Positions 22,001 to 33,227 of a DNA stretch of 64,000 bases are shown one piece after another. Source of the stretch: Lampris incognitus (Eukaryota > Chordata > Actinopteri > Lampriformes > Lampridae); NCBI RefSeq assembly GCF_029633865.1, contig NC_079219.1:59487261-59551260 (forward strand). Reading direction: 5' to 3'. The notes under the pieces are model-generated. The model was not told where the DNA came from. It searched no databases and saw only the letters and a program-made list of their open reading frames with translations. The position numbers and the translations under genes are program-made. Within the stretch, counting starts at the first letter, position 1. Each line of letters starts with the position of its first letter.

Positions 22001-25000
22001 ATGGCGGGGGAAACCGGAGCACCCGCAGAAAACCCACTGCAGACACTCGGAAAACATGCAAACACCACACAGGACGACCTGGGATGACCCCCCAAGGTTG
22101 GACAACCCCGGGGTTCGAACCCAGGACCTTCTTGCTGTGAGGCGACAGCACTAACCACTGCGCCCGATTGTATTTCATCTGCCAATCTGCAGTTGATCAA
22201 TTCAAGAGCAACAGCAGATTGGCACAGTCAGAACGGTCGAATGTTTTGACTGCCAACAGCGACTCACCACACAAACATAATGAGGCAGCATTTTAAAAAT
22301 CCTTGCATTCCCTACCTGACGACATCGCCACAGGAAGCCGAGCAGATCTCTGTTCTCCAGCTCCTCCACCACGGTCACCAGAGGAGCTCGGAGGGAGATC
22401 ACGCCGAGGAGTTCTGGCAGGAAGGGATGTGGTCCCATCTGGGCCAAGAAGGAGGCAAAACCCAGGAAGCTGTGTCTCTCCGTGGCGTCGGCAGAATCTG
22501 GGGTTGACAAGCACACCAAGATAAAAAAAAAAAAGGGGGGGGAGAGATGAGAAACGTTGCAGATATGCAGTAGGAGCTCTGTTCTGGAAACCAGATGGGC
22601 AAGTCTGGTCTGGTTTTTCCTAAAAACCGAAATACTAGTTTAACTGCATGACAGCCCCGGGGTTTACTGAAACAATCCTTTCATGAAACCATTCAGAGAC
22701 AATTAAAAACCCTTTTGGTGAATCACAAACAGCATGAATTTCAGTGGCAGCTGGACCCCTCTCACCTTTGAGTACACGCAGGACCACATTCCTGTTGTCC
22801 ATGCGGGCCCTGTAGAGGGAGACCGCCGAGTCGGCTTGCAGGGAGAAGGTGACGGGAAGGGAGTTCACCAGGTTGAATGACTCGGGCAGCCTCTGGCGGG
22901 GCAACTCCCTGGGCTGCACGATGGGGGTGAAACTGGGTTTACAGGGTTGTTGTGGGGGGACGGGTGGTCGAGAGGTGGTGTCCACGGGGTGGGTCGGGTT
23001 CCAGGAGGAGTAGGTGTGTGGCGGGTTGAAGGTGGAGTAGGAACTGGACATGTCCAGGGCTATGCTCTCATGCTCCAGGACATTGATACCTGCTGGGGCT
23101 GTAGACAGAACGGGAGCGGGGGAGTGGTGGAGCGAGAGAAGGATGATCGTTTGGGATTCGTGCAGGTATTAACACCACAATACGGGGCCTCAACAATAAG
23201 GGCATTGGAGCGATTAGCCGTTGTGCTGGCGGGAACTGCCTTGCTATAGTTGAAACGTGTACATATCCAACCACACTTCACATTGTGTGTATTAGCAGAA
23301 TGTATGCAGCTTAAAGGAACATTCCGCTGTTTTTGCATGTTTTGGCCCATTTACAACAAGTTGCCTTTCTTTACGGTTCTGCTGATTATTTTCAAACCCT
23401 GGTGCATCACAGACAGTTCATCTGGACACAACAGATGAGCTGATTCAACTGTCTGTGATTTCTCTACCTGGATTACTGAGCATGCATCGAGTCAAACCAT
23501 GCTGTAGTTTTTGTTTTTTTCCGAGATTTTTGAAAGAAAACAATTGGGGGGGGGGTTCCTCCCCCTTTTCTCCCCAATTGCACTTGGCCAATTACCCCAC
23601 TCTCCCAAGCCGTCCCAGTCGCTGCTCCACCCCCTCTGCCGATGAAAGGAAGCGGCTGGTGACTCCACATGTATGGGAGGAGGCATGTGGTAGTCTGCAG
23701 CCCTCCCCGGATCAGCAGAGGGGGTGGAGCAGCGACCGGGACGGCTTGAGAGAGTGGGGTAATTGGCCAGCTGGGGAGAAAAAGGAGGGGGGGGGGGCAC
23801 AAAAAAATAAAATAGATATTGCGAGCAACATTTTCTTAGCCCACTGGCAGAGATGATGGCTTGTTTCGAGACAGTCTAATCGTTTTAGGATAATGGGACG
23901 TGTTCTAAGTCAACATTTACCGTGAGAACGGAAGATTATCTCAAATCAAGTTTTTTTGTTTTAAGATTTCTTTTAATGTTTAGTTATAGCATGTCTTTTT
24001 ATCATGCAACAAGTGCACTTTTTTGAAAGAAACAATAATGCCAGCGAGGTTAGAAAACATGACTTCCAATATCATGAAATCACCCTGATAAACTTGTCTT
24101 TTCCTGCACCGTGTAAAGTAAACACAGTTTGCAGGAAATGAGCCTGCCGATGGCCCTACAAGAAGTTAAATTACAAGAAATTCAAACATGTTTTTTTTTT
24201 CTTGGTGACTCGCCTCAGTACAACTCTTAACCACCTTCTCTTACTCGGTGTTAATTATTCCAATATGGCCAACTGTGTGTCTGGCAGTCTCTCACCATCG
24301 ATTCCTTGCAGCACCCTCCTGGTGCGCTGGGGCCTGGAGGGCCCCTCAGAGGCCTGCGGTCGGATGCGGTCGACTTTCTCCGGACAGAAGCGCAGCAGCA
24401 GGATGAAGACCAGGGTGACCAGGAAGCTGGCCAGCAGCAAGATGGGCACGATGATCACCTCCTGCTCATACACGCGGATCTCTACAGAGAAGAAACAGAC
24501 ATGAGGAAGAACGGCTTCAAACCGCCCGGCGGCGGCGCTGCTGAATGAGCCACACGAGGCGTCCTCCCCAGTCCGTCCTGCTTGTCCAAAGCCACTTCAC
24601 TGTGTCACTGTGGTACAACGAATGTGTTCCCTGCATGCAACACATCCTGTTGTACAGGAGCAGTGGGCAGCTGCAGCACCCGGGGACCAACTCCAGTTCT
24701 TCTTTCCACTGCCTTGCTCAGGGGCACAGGCAGGAGTATTAACCCTAACATGCATTGATTTTTCCTCCTTTTTCTCCCCACTTACCCCACTCTTCCGAGT
24801 CGTCCCGGTCTCTGCTCCACCCCCTCTGCTGATCCGGGGAGGGCTGCAGACTACCACAGGCCTCCTCCCATACATGTGGAGTCACCAGCCGCTTCTTTTC
24901 ACCTGACAGTGAGGAGTTTCACCAGGGGGACGTAGCGCGTGGGAGGATCTCGCTACTCCCCCCCGAACAGGCGCCCCGACTGACCAGAGGAGGCGCTAGT

Positions 25001-25629
25001 GCAGCGACCAGGACACATACCCACATCCGGCTTCCCACCTGCAGACACGGCCAATTGTGTCTGTAGGGGCGCCCGCCCAATTCGGAGGCAACACGGGGAT
25101 TCGAACCAGCGATCCCCATGTTGGTAGGCAACAGAATAGACCGCTACACTACCCGGACGTCCCCGCATGTCATTTTGATGGTGGGAGAAAACAGGAGCAC
25201 CTGGAGGAAACCCACACAGACACGGGGAGAACATGCAAACTCCACACAGAAAGGACTCAGGACGGCCTGGGGTTCAAACCCAGGAGCCTTCTTGCTGTGG
25301 GGCAACGGTGCTAACTAACCACTGGGCCACCGTGCTGCCGGCCCTGACTGACAGAAAACTCTGTTTGTATGTGTGTGCATGACGAGAAGGGCGGGACATT
25401 TTCCCATGCTGTTTGGACTGCAGCTTTTTTTTCTTCTTCCCCAAACAGGTGGAAGAAAACAAGTGAGCTCGCTTGAGATCGTTTTTGATATGGAATAAGG
25501 GGCATGATTTCGAGGAGTCAGCCCAATGGCTTTTCCAGGCTAGTGTCCAAAGTCCGCCTTTTAGGATCACTTACCACAGATGGTATCTCCCTGTTTGCAC
25601 TGGAAGTCGGCCTCTGACATTGAAGTCAT
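16693..25629 (-). CDS. styk1: STYK1/NOK-like single-pass membrane (pseudo)kinase
   Basis: Coding exons in transcript order are 25629-25575, 24481-24296, 23098-22766, 22497-22316, 20636-20562, 19244-19036, 18704-18664, 18473-18377 and 16885-16693. All have GT/AG borders and matching phases, giving 456 aa (human STYK1 422). The short N-terminus MTSMSEADFQC leads to a membrane segment at residues 28-48 (VIIVPILLLASFLVTLVFIL), preceded by YEQEVIIVP as in human YEVIIVP. The kinase-like domain runs from about 175 to the C-terminus: GFLWRCRQ (human SFLWTCRR), DLLHGNVRARS, KWQAPELL, SSDVWSFGILLYEM, YSTIKACCQW. The VAIK lysine position is Arg188, the HRD Asp is Asn289, the catalytic-loop Asn is Ser294 and DFG is GLN (307-309), so phosphotransfer looks impossible. 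Known STYK1 promotes growth and autophagy signalling from membranes. Introns hold many SINEs. The 19036 junction uses donor GTACGT; a GT three bases downstream would give the wrong phase. Confidence 0.9.
16985..17395 (+). mobile_element. SINE-A family (tRNA-derived), head rearranged
   Basis: The body matches the consensus of the family: GCGTCCCTACAGACACGATT, GTGGGAAGCCAGATGTGGGT, CTGGTGAAACTCCTCACTGT, GGTGGAGCAGAGACCGGGAT and a GGGGAGAAAAAGGGG tail. The normal head (GGGCGTCCGGGTAGCGTAG) is replaced, so part of the Pol III promoter is missing. Confidence 0.8.
17460..17625 (-). mobile_element. SINE-B-like fragment
   Basis: GACTGTGGGAGGAAACCGGA and the following spaced motifs match the reverse complement of the SINE-B middle (TCCGGTTTCCTCCCACAG). 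CAACCCAGGACCC corresponds to the B-box region. Confidence 0.55.
17942..18220 (-). mobile_element. SINE-A family, 5'-truncated
   Basis: TTTTCTCCCCAATTGTACCC through TCACCTGACAGTGAGGAGTT is the reverse complement of the SINE-A body. The head beyond about 18175 is largely lost apart from GGAATAGACCGCCACGCTGC. Confidence 0.8.
18780..18870. repeat. LINE/SINE 3' tail scrap
   Basis: GCGCTTTGAGTGGCTG and AAAAGCGCTATATAAAATGC followed by a GATTGATTGATTAA end are typical of a short dispersed fish retroelement tail. Confidence 0.5.
18969..19021. repeat. (TG)n microsatellite
   Basis: About 26 TG units lie in a styk1 intron and stop about 10 bp from the donor of the 19244-19036 exon. Confidence 0.95.
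19585..20025 (+). mobile_element. SINE-A family, full length
   Basis: It has the head GGGGCGTCCGGGTGGCGTGG, the B box GGTTCGAATCCCCG at about 19636, the body with GGTGAAAAGAAGCGGCTGGT and the tail GGGAAGAAAAAAAAGGGGGG. It lies in a styk1 intron, antisense to the gene. Confidence 0.9.
20697..21390. repeat. 31-bp minisatellite, about 21 copies
   Basis: The unit TCATTATAATGCACCGTGTC + TTCATGCATGC repeats with substitutions at the CCGTGT position (CCGCGT, CCACAT, AACGTG, CAGTGT). It is preceded at 20697-20727 by a retroelement-like tail, CAAACTTTATTTATATAGCA, suggesting it grew from a retroelement end. Confidence 0.93.
21437..21960 (-). mobile_element. LINE 3' fragment, second copy
   Basis: The minus strand encodes REAKLSIYQSIFVPTLTYGH, VSGLSLRDRVRSSDIWRELG, RSQLRWSGHLIRMPPGRLPL and RPRTRWRGYMSSLVWERLG. 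It extends about 130 bp further 5' than the copy at 15585. It is followed directly by a SINE-B copy in the same orientation. Confidence 0.8.
21960..22165 (-). mobile_element. SINE-B-like composite fragment
   Basis: GGCACAGGCAGGAGTATTAA, GGGGGAAACCGGAGCACCCG and GGTTCGAACCCAGGACC match the blocks at 24715-25290 and 50350-50530. Confidence 0.65.
23400..23505. repeat. Dispersed repeat, third copy
   Basis: ACCTGGATTACTGAGCATGC and the preceding TCTGTGATTTC match the block at 400-450. Confidence 0.4.
23552..23800. mobile_element. SINE-A fold-back: two tails head to head
   Basis: 23552-23641 is a SINE-A 3' end on the minus strand (TTTTCTCCCCAATTGCACTT...CACCCCCTCTGCCGAT). 23642-23800 is a longer SINE-A 3' part on the plus strand (GAAGCGGCTGGTGACTCCAC...CTGGGGAGAAAAAGGAGG). 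Their outer 80-90 bp are complementary, so a transcript could fold into a hairpin. Confidence 0.8.
24600..25345 (-). mobile_element. Nested SINE-A inside a SINE-B-like composite
   Basis: 24600-24765 (CCCGGGGACCAACTCCAG, GTATTAACCCTAACATGCAT) and 25165-25345 (CATGTCATTTTGATGGTGGG...GTGGGGCAACGGTGCTAACT) are two halves of the composite seen whole at 50220-50570. A SINE-A on the minus strand (24768-25160, head CCGGACGTCCCC on the right) splits them at the ACATGCAT word, which is present on both sides. Confidence 0.75.
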
Positions 25630-25959
25630 CCTATGAGATATGGAAAGAGATGAGAATCAGTATGGATTTGTAGATCCTCTATTTTGCAACCTTCATTTCA
25701 TCCCCTCTTACCCCTCCCCTTCATCTATATTTAAAGTGACTTGAAGCCGAAACATTGTTAGGTATCTAATAATAATATATTTCATTTGCATGGCACCTTT
25801 TATTGTCAAGGACAATCTCAGTGTGCTTGACAGAGCATTAAAACAATAAAACCAGATGACGACAAAAATACTGACTGGTTAACTGAAAAGCTTTTCGTAA
25901 TAGAAGTGTCTTAAGGCGTATCTACAACACACCCAAGATAACATGTTTTTCATTTCATG
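25630..25959. other. Upstream of styk1 coding start, no promoter recognised
   Basis: The styk1 start codon lies one base inside an exon whose acceptor is at 25631-25632, so at least one 5' non-coding exon exists further right. It was not identified; the large AT-rich array follows. 25765-25930 resembles a retroelement tail. Confidence 0.4.
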
Positions 25960-28900
25960 TATACGAGTACATGAAATGAAACAAAATATTGTTTTCCCCA
26001 ACCCACAGCAGTGCAACACAAAGACAAAAACACATATCCAACAACTACAACAACACATAAATCCAAACTAAACACATATATCCAAACTAAGAACACATAA
26101 ATCCAAACTAGAACACATATATCCAAACTAGAACACATAAATCCAAACTAGAACACATATATCCAAACTAAGAACACATATATCCAAACTAGAACACATA
26201 TATCCAAACTAAACACATAAATCCAAACTAAGAACACATATATCCAAACTAGAACACATATCCAAACTAGAACACATATATCCAAACTAAACACATAAAT
26301 CCAAACTAAGAACACATATATCCAAACTAGAACACATATCTCCAAACTAGAACACATATCTCCAAACTAGAACACATATATCCAAACTAAACACATATAT
26401 CCAAACTAGAACACATATCTCCAAACTAGAACACATATATCCAAACTAAACACATATATCCAAACTAGAACACATATATCCAAGCTAGAACACATATCTC
26501 CAAACTAGAACACATATATCCAAACTAGAACACATATATTCAAACTAAACACATATATCCAAACTAAGAACAATATATCCAAACTAAACACATATATCCA
26601 AACTAAACACATATATTCAAACTAAACACATATATCCAAACTAAGAACAATATATCCAAACTAAACACATATATCCAAACTAAACACATATATCCAAACT
26701 AGAACACATATATCCAAACTAAGAACAATATATCCAAACTAAACACATATGTCCAAACTAAGAACACATATATCCAAACTAGAACACATATATCCAAACT
26801 AGAACACATATATTCAAACTAAACACATATATCCAAACTAAGAACAATATATCCAAACTAAACACATATATCCAAACTAAACACATATATCCAAACTAAA
26901 CACATATATCCAAACTAGAACACATATCCAAACTAAGAACACATATATCCAAACTAGAACACATATATCCAAACTAGAACACATATATTCAAACTAAACA
27001 CATATATCCAAACTAAGAACAATATATCCAAACTAAACACATATATCCAAACTAAACACATATATCCAAACTAAACACATATATCCAAACTAGAACACAT
27101 ATCCAAACTAAGACCAATATATCCAAACTAAACACATATATCCAAACTAAACACATATATCCAAACTAAGAACAATATATCCAAACTAAACACATATATC
27201 CAAACTAAACACATATATCCAAACTAAACACATATATCCAAACTAGAACACATATATCCAAGTAAGACCAATATATCCAAACTAAACACATATATCCAAA
27301 CTAAACGCATATATCTAAACTAAACACATATATCCAAACTAAACACATATATCCAAACTAAGAACAATATATCCAAACTAGAACACATATATCCAAACTA
27401 AGAACAATATATCCAAACTAGAACAATATATCCAAACTAAGAACACATATATCCAAACTAAGAACACATATATCCAAACTAAACACATATATCCAAACTA
27501 GAACACATATATCCAAACTAAGAACACATATATCCAAACTAAACACATATATCCAAACTAAGAACATATATATCCAAATTAGAACACATATATCCAAACT
27601 AAACACATATATCCAAACTAGAACACATATATCCAAACTAAGAACACATATATCCAAACTAAGAACACATATATCCAAATTAGAACACATATATCCAAAC
27701 TAAACACATATATCCAAACTAGAACACATATATCCAAACTAAGAACACATATATCCAAACTAAACACATATATCCAAACTAGAACACATATATCCAAACT
27801 AAGACCAATATATCCAAACTAAACACATATATCCAAACTAGAACACATATATCCAAACTAAGAACACATATATCCAAACTAAACACATATATCCAAACTA
27901 GAACACATATCCAAACTAGAACACATATATCCAAACTAAACACATAAATCCAAACTAAGAACACATATATCCAAACTAGAACACATATCTCCAAACTAGA
28001 ACACATATCTCCAAACTAGAACACATATCTCCAAACTAGAACACATATCTCCAAACTAGAACACATATATCCAAACTAGAACACATATCTCCAAACTAGA
28101 ACACATATATCCAAACTAAACACATATATCCAAACTAGAACACATATATCCAAGCTAGAACACATATCTCCAAACTAGAACACATATATCCAAACTAGAA
28201 CACATATATTCAAACTAAACACATATATCCAAACTAAGAACAATATATCCAAACTAAACACATATATCCAAACTAAACACATATATTCAAACTAAACACA
28301 TATATCCAAACTAAGAACAATATATCCAAACTAAACACATATATCCAAACTAAACACATATATCCAAACTAGAACACATATATCCAAACTAAGAACAATA
28401 TATCCAAACTAAACACATATGTCCAAACTAAGAACACATATATCCAAACTAGAACACATATATCCAAACTAGAACACATATATTCAAACTAAACACATAT
28501 ATCCAAACTAAGAACAATATATCCAAACTAAACACATATATCCAAACTAAACACATATATCCAAACTAAACACATATATCCAAACTAGAACACATATCCA
28601 AACTAAGAACACATATATCCAAACTAGAACACATATATCCAAACTAGAACACATATATTCAAACTAAACACATATATCCAAACTAAGAACAATATATCCA
28701 AACTAAACACATATATCCAAACTAAACACATATATCCAAACTAAACACATATATCCAAACTAGAACACATATCCAAACTAAGACCAATATATCCAAACTA
28801 AACACATATATCCAAACTAAACACATATATCCAAACTAAGAACAATATATCCAAACTAAACACATATATCCAAACTAAACACATATATCCAAACTAAACA

Positions 28901-29785
28901 CATATATCCAAACTAGAACACATATATCCAAGTAAGACCAATATATCCAAACTAAACACATATATCCAAACTAAACGCATATATCTAAACTAAACACATA
29001 TATCCAAACTAAACACATATATCCAAACTAAGAACAATATATCCAAACTAGAACACATATATCCAAACTAAGAACAATATATCCAAACTAGAACAATATA
29101 TCCAAACTAAGAACACATATATCCAAACTAAGAACACATATATCCAAACTAAACACATATATCCAAACTAGAACACATATATCCAAACTAAGAACACATA
29201 TATCCAAACTAAACACATATATCCAAACTAAGAACATATATATCCAAATTAGAACACATATATCCAAACTAAACACATATATCCAAACTAGAACACATAT
29301 ATCCAAACTAAGAACACATATATCCAAACTAAGAACACATATATCCAAATTAGAACACATATATCCAAACTAAACACATATATCCAAACTAGAACACATA
29401 TATCCAAACTAAGAACACATATATCCAAACTAAACACATATATCCAAACTAGAACACATATATCCAAACTAAGACCAATATATCCAAACTAAACACATAT
29501 ATCCAAACTAGAACACATATATCCAAACTAAGAACACATATATCCAAACTAAACACATATATCCAAACTAAACACATATATCCAAACTAAGAACACATAT
29601 ATCCAAACTAAACACATATATCCAAACTAAGAACACATATATCCAAACTAAACACATATATCCAAACTAAACACATATATCCAAACTAAGAACATATATA
29701 TCCAAACTAAACACATATATCCAAACTAAGAACACACATATCCAAACTAAGAACATATATATCCAAACTAACCAACATATATGAG
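25960..29785. repeat. AT-rich 18-20 bp satellite-like array with higher-order repeat
   Basis: The words ACACATATATCCAAACTA + A/GA/AGA repeat about 190-200 times. The first 90 bp match the unexpanded block at 9770-9900. Landmark variants recur at a fixed distance: CAAGCTAGAA at 26481 and 28151, and AGTAAGACCA at 27261 and 28931. They show that about 26391-27900 is duplicated as about 28061-29570 with period 1670. One unit fewer in part of the copy gives 1649 near the junction. The open frames it makes are artefacts of periodicity. Confidence 0.95.
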
Positions 29786-31500
29786 GGATTCTAGAGGATT
29801 TTTTCCAATAGGGTTTGCAATCACCTTTTGGAGTCACGTTGTGATCAGTTAGGATGACCGACATGAATGACTAGTAACAATGGAATCAGTTCAGATGAAA
29901 GTCTTGCTAGGTACCACTGAACGGTAACTTGAGTCTTGCTGGTAATCAGTATAAAAAGGTGTCCGGGCTCACAGAGGAGCCCAACGTGTAATCGAGACCA
30001 GGAACCTCAGACATTCGCTCGTTTCCTCTAACGGGACTTGGCGGTTACAGAAAGTGTGCATGACTGTTCTTCCATTCCTTCTTCTTCCAAACAAACTGAA
30101 CACATGACAATTGCACATGGATGTAGAAAAACCAAACATTTCCCGCCTTAAATCTCCCACTGTCACAGCACAAGCTATCAGACATCATCCACAACAACCC
30201 TCTGACACTGTTTGTGAAAGCAACATGATATGACATCAGTATCTTAACAAGTCACACCCTTCACTAGTCTCACACACACAGGTACATATCTGCATGACGT
30301 GGAGCTCTTATGCAGTAATTCCTGACACAAGGCGCATCGCATCTACTCTCAGCAATCTTAGATATAATCTACCGGTGTGACAGCATTGCATCTTCCAGCA
30401 ATACCCGGAACCTCTTAATTCCCGGAAACTCTTAATTCCCGCAATTACCATTTTGCATCAGGACTGAGATGACTTAACCCGTCCATCTGCATTTTTACCA
30501 CGGCAAGGCTCCTGTCATACTGTACGCCCAAAGGACAAACATGTTTAGATGGGCAGTGTGCACACAGCCACATAGGCAGAGACACATCCTCTATCACCTC
30601 TTCACACACCCTCACACCACTACAAGAAATGACATGGACATCAGCAACCATGAAATACATTTAAAAAAAATAAAAAAAGTTTTAATCTTATACAAACATA
30701 CACACACATACACAATGGGACATTTGCAAACAAGTGGTAAACACACATACAGGACTGACACAAGTGTACACCAATCCTTACCTCTCCCCCCCTCCTTTGT
30801 CTTGTATCTCAATGAAGGAAATTTTCAGGCCAGTGGATTCAATACCATTTGCCAGCGGCCATCCTGTCACTCATATGCGCTGCCATTTTTTATACATCTT
30901 CCCATCTGATTGTTAGTTTGGTGTAGTCCGGGTTAGCGCCGCTGATCAGTCATTCATTGTCTGCTCCCTCAGGTGACTTTGTCAACCTCGGGGGATTACT
31001 GCGCTGCTCTGTTTGTCTAAGTTACACCAGCAGCAGTTGTCTTAACTCCACCCTCTTCACCTGTGCCTTACACCTTTCCTTCTTCTCTTCTCCCCCTCCT
31101 CCCGTCTTCCTCCTTTCCCGGTCTCTCAGTCTATGATCAGCCCAACTTCAGGGGTAACGCGGTCTACAGTCTGGCTTTGCATTTCTAGGACTTCAATCTA
31201 TTGCACCCCTACAACTCCCTACCCTTTCACACCATTGTTTGACACCAAATGCTAGCCCTGCCTTTCTTTCGCGTGTCATGGGAAACTGGTCCTGCCACTT
31301 TGTCCGTGTCATTTTTTTCTCCTCAGCCTTTTGAAAGGCATATCTGGTATTTCCCTCACATCCTATCTGTCTTCAGATCTTTCCAAAACCTTCACCACCC
31401 AGAAACCTGTAGGGTAAGCTTTGTCAGCCGTGGAGTGTTTGGTCTCCAACGACCTGGATTTCAAAGGAGCTTCAGCAGTCAAATGGAAAGTGTAACACAA
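29786..31500. other. No gene supported
   Basis: A TATA-like AGTATAAAAAGGTG at about 29948 and a short acceptor-flanked frame near 31131-31188 (YDQPNFRGNAVYSLALHF then stop) were seen, but no gene could be built around either. Confidence 0.35.
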
Positions 31501-31511
31501 TAGCTACAGCA

Positions 31512-31517
31512 TTTATT
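31512..31517 (-). terminator. gstk1: Candidate gstk1 poly(A) signal
   Basis: AATAAA on the minus strand, about 170 bp beyond the stop codon of the last gstk1 exon. Confidence 0.5.
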
Positions 31518-31686
31518 TGTTCATGAAATTCACGGGAAATTTGCACAACTTCCTTCCAGGATACACAGCACAGACAATCAGAGCCGTGATATGTTTGGGG
31601 GGCAAAAAACAACCCTTCTGGAATTACTCAATACAAATGCCATAAATGCGTGAGCACATCCATAGCGTTCGAAGGCAGGTTTGAGA

Positions 31687-33227
31687 TCACAGTTTTGCAG
31701 TCATTTCCCTGGGCTGAGGCCCCACCCACTTTTCTCCTGAAACACAGAGAGGGATATGATTGGACAGCAGTATCAGGGAGCTTGACCCTGATTTCCCCCA
31801 GCAATGCCAGTCAATGATTATGCAAAAATCACAATAGTCTGCACCAGACAGACTTTTACGAGTCTTTTAATGTGTTGTCAAAGATGACTCATACATTATA
31901 GCGAGTCATATAAGGCTCTTCTATGGAAGTTGTGACAATTATCACATATTGTAACTTTCCTATTTCAAGAAAGATGAGTTGAGACAGCAAGGTCATGCTC
32001 ACCTATGCAGTGGGCCATGAGCTCAAATCGGTCAGAACCGAAAAACATCTCAGCCTTTCCTTTTACGTGACACACAACAAGGGGGAAGCCAAACGCCTGA
32101 GAAAGACAAGCAGAGAGTTTGCTCGTTTCACTACAATCTCTACTAAAAGCACAGAACGACGGGAGAAAGTGATTCAACAAGCAAAACTTTGAGGGCATCT
32201 AACTAACCCCATGATCAAGTGCTTCCTGGGTTGTGCTTTTCAGCTTGTCTTTGATTTGCTTAGTAGTGGACAGCTTCAACAGCTCTTCAACCTCACTGGC
32301 CAGAAGACCTGCCGCCATGGCTGCCTGGGTAAAAGAAAAAAAAAAGAAAAAATCACAAATCTATATAACCCACCTCATCACCATGCAATAACACAGCCAT
32401 TTTGCAGGGGGTGTAGGGATTACTGTGGGTACCTCGGACAGGGAGGCGGGCTTGGTAATGTCTTTGTCCTCACACCAGATTCTTCGCCAGAGCTCACGAG
32501 ACACCTTCTCCACCTGCTTGTCTCCACCCTTTTCTCGCTCTTGCACGGCTGCCACAAAACGCATAGCGGACAAGGAGCCTAGGACCAAAGTGGAGGGAAT
32601 GAGTAAGAAGAAAAGAGGGAACAGAAGAAGAGCTGCCACTCTCCTCTTGGCACTGGGTCTTGTTTGCTTAATGAAGTATCAGGAAAGACAGAGGTAGGGG
32701 GACTGTCGTCACAGCTGATGGACTTTGCGGAGTGTACACTCATTACGGTCTACCTTTTTCAAACATGGCCTCAAAGGGGTTAGCCGGGGCTCTGAGGGGA
32801 ATATCAAAGTACTGTCCCAAGCGATCCAGATCTTGAGTCATGTACAGGAACTTATTTGGTACTAGTCCAGGGGGCTTGTTGCCTAAATGAAGTAAAAACA
32901 TACACACGTTTAGACCTTGTTTTGCGAAATATGACCAATACTGCTGCTCACCTTGCAAAACCCCAGTGAAGGTTATGTATGAGGCTCACCGGACCCTTGC
33001 ATGATGCCACCCAAGAAGGCAGGACGTAGGTTGAGGTCTATGTTCCACACGGTCCGGTAGCGGCACATGACCTAGAGGTGCAGGTGAGTGACAGGACACA
33101 TTCAGTTTCTGGAGCGACCTGACCGCTCCAGGGACCACCTCGGCAGAGCACCACTGACCTCAAAGCCAAGCCAGGAATATGGAGAGACCACGTCGTAGAA
33201 CAGGTCGACGACTTTGCGGGACGACAT
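31687..33227 (-). CDS. gstk1: Glutathione S-transferase kappa 1
   Basis: Exons in transcript order are 33227-33159, 33071-32990, 32882-32754, 32578-32433, 32324-32208, 32096-32003 and 31736-31687. All have GT/AG borders and consistent phases, giving 228 aa (human 226). The DsbA/thioredoxin-like protein starts MSSRKVVDLFYDVVSPYSWL; Ser15 matches the glutathione-binding serine of the family. Further matches are NKPPGLVPNKFLYM, EKGSLSAMRF, SRELWRRIWCEDKDIT and HGAFGFPLVV...FFGSDRFELMAH. The 50-bp last exon encodes EKWVGPQPREMTAKL; the final AKL is a peroxisomal targeting signal (PTS1), as ARL is in human. Reading through the sixth exon's donor would instead give a tail ending HLS without the signal. 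The family conjugates glutathione to electrophiles in mitochondria and peroxisomes. Confidence 0.95.

Noticed and set aside
26148-29864. Short frames rich in Trp/Ile/Tyr/Val/Phe on the minus strand
   Set aside because: They are translations of the 18-20 bp AT-rich satellite unit, not membrane proteins.
29940-30060. TATA-like box and downstream GC-rich words after the satellite
   Set aside because: No exon follows that I can support, so it was not called a promoter.
31131-31188. Acceptor followed by a short frame ending in a stop (YDQPNFRGNAVYSLALHF)
   Set aside because: No partner exon upstream could be found and the match to crystallin-like text is too short.
31965-32002. gstk1 ending by read-through of exon 6 (ending HLS)
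   Set aside because: A good donor at 32002/32003 and a downstream exon encoding the conserved GEKWVGP tail with AKL fit the family far better; kept only as a possible retained-intron form.
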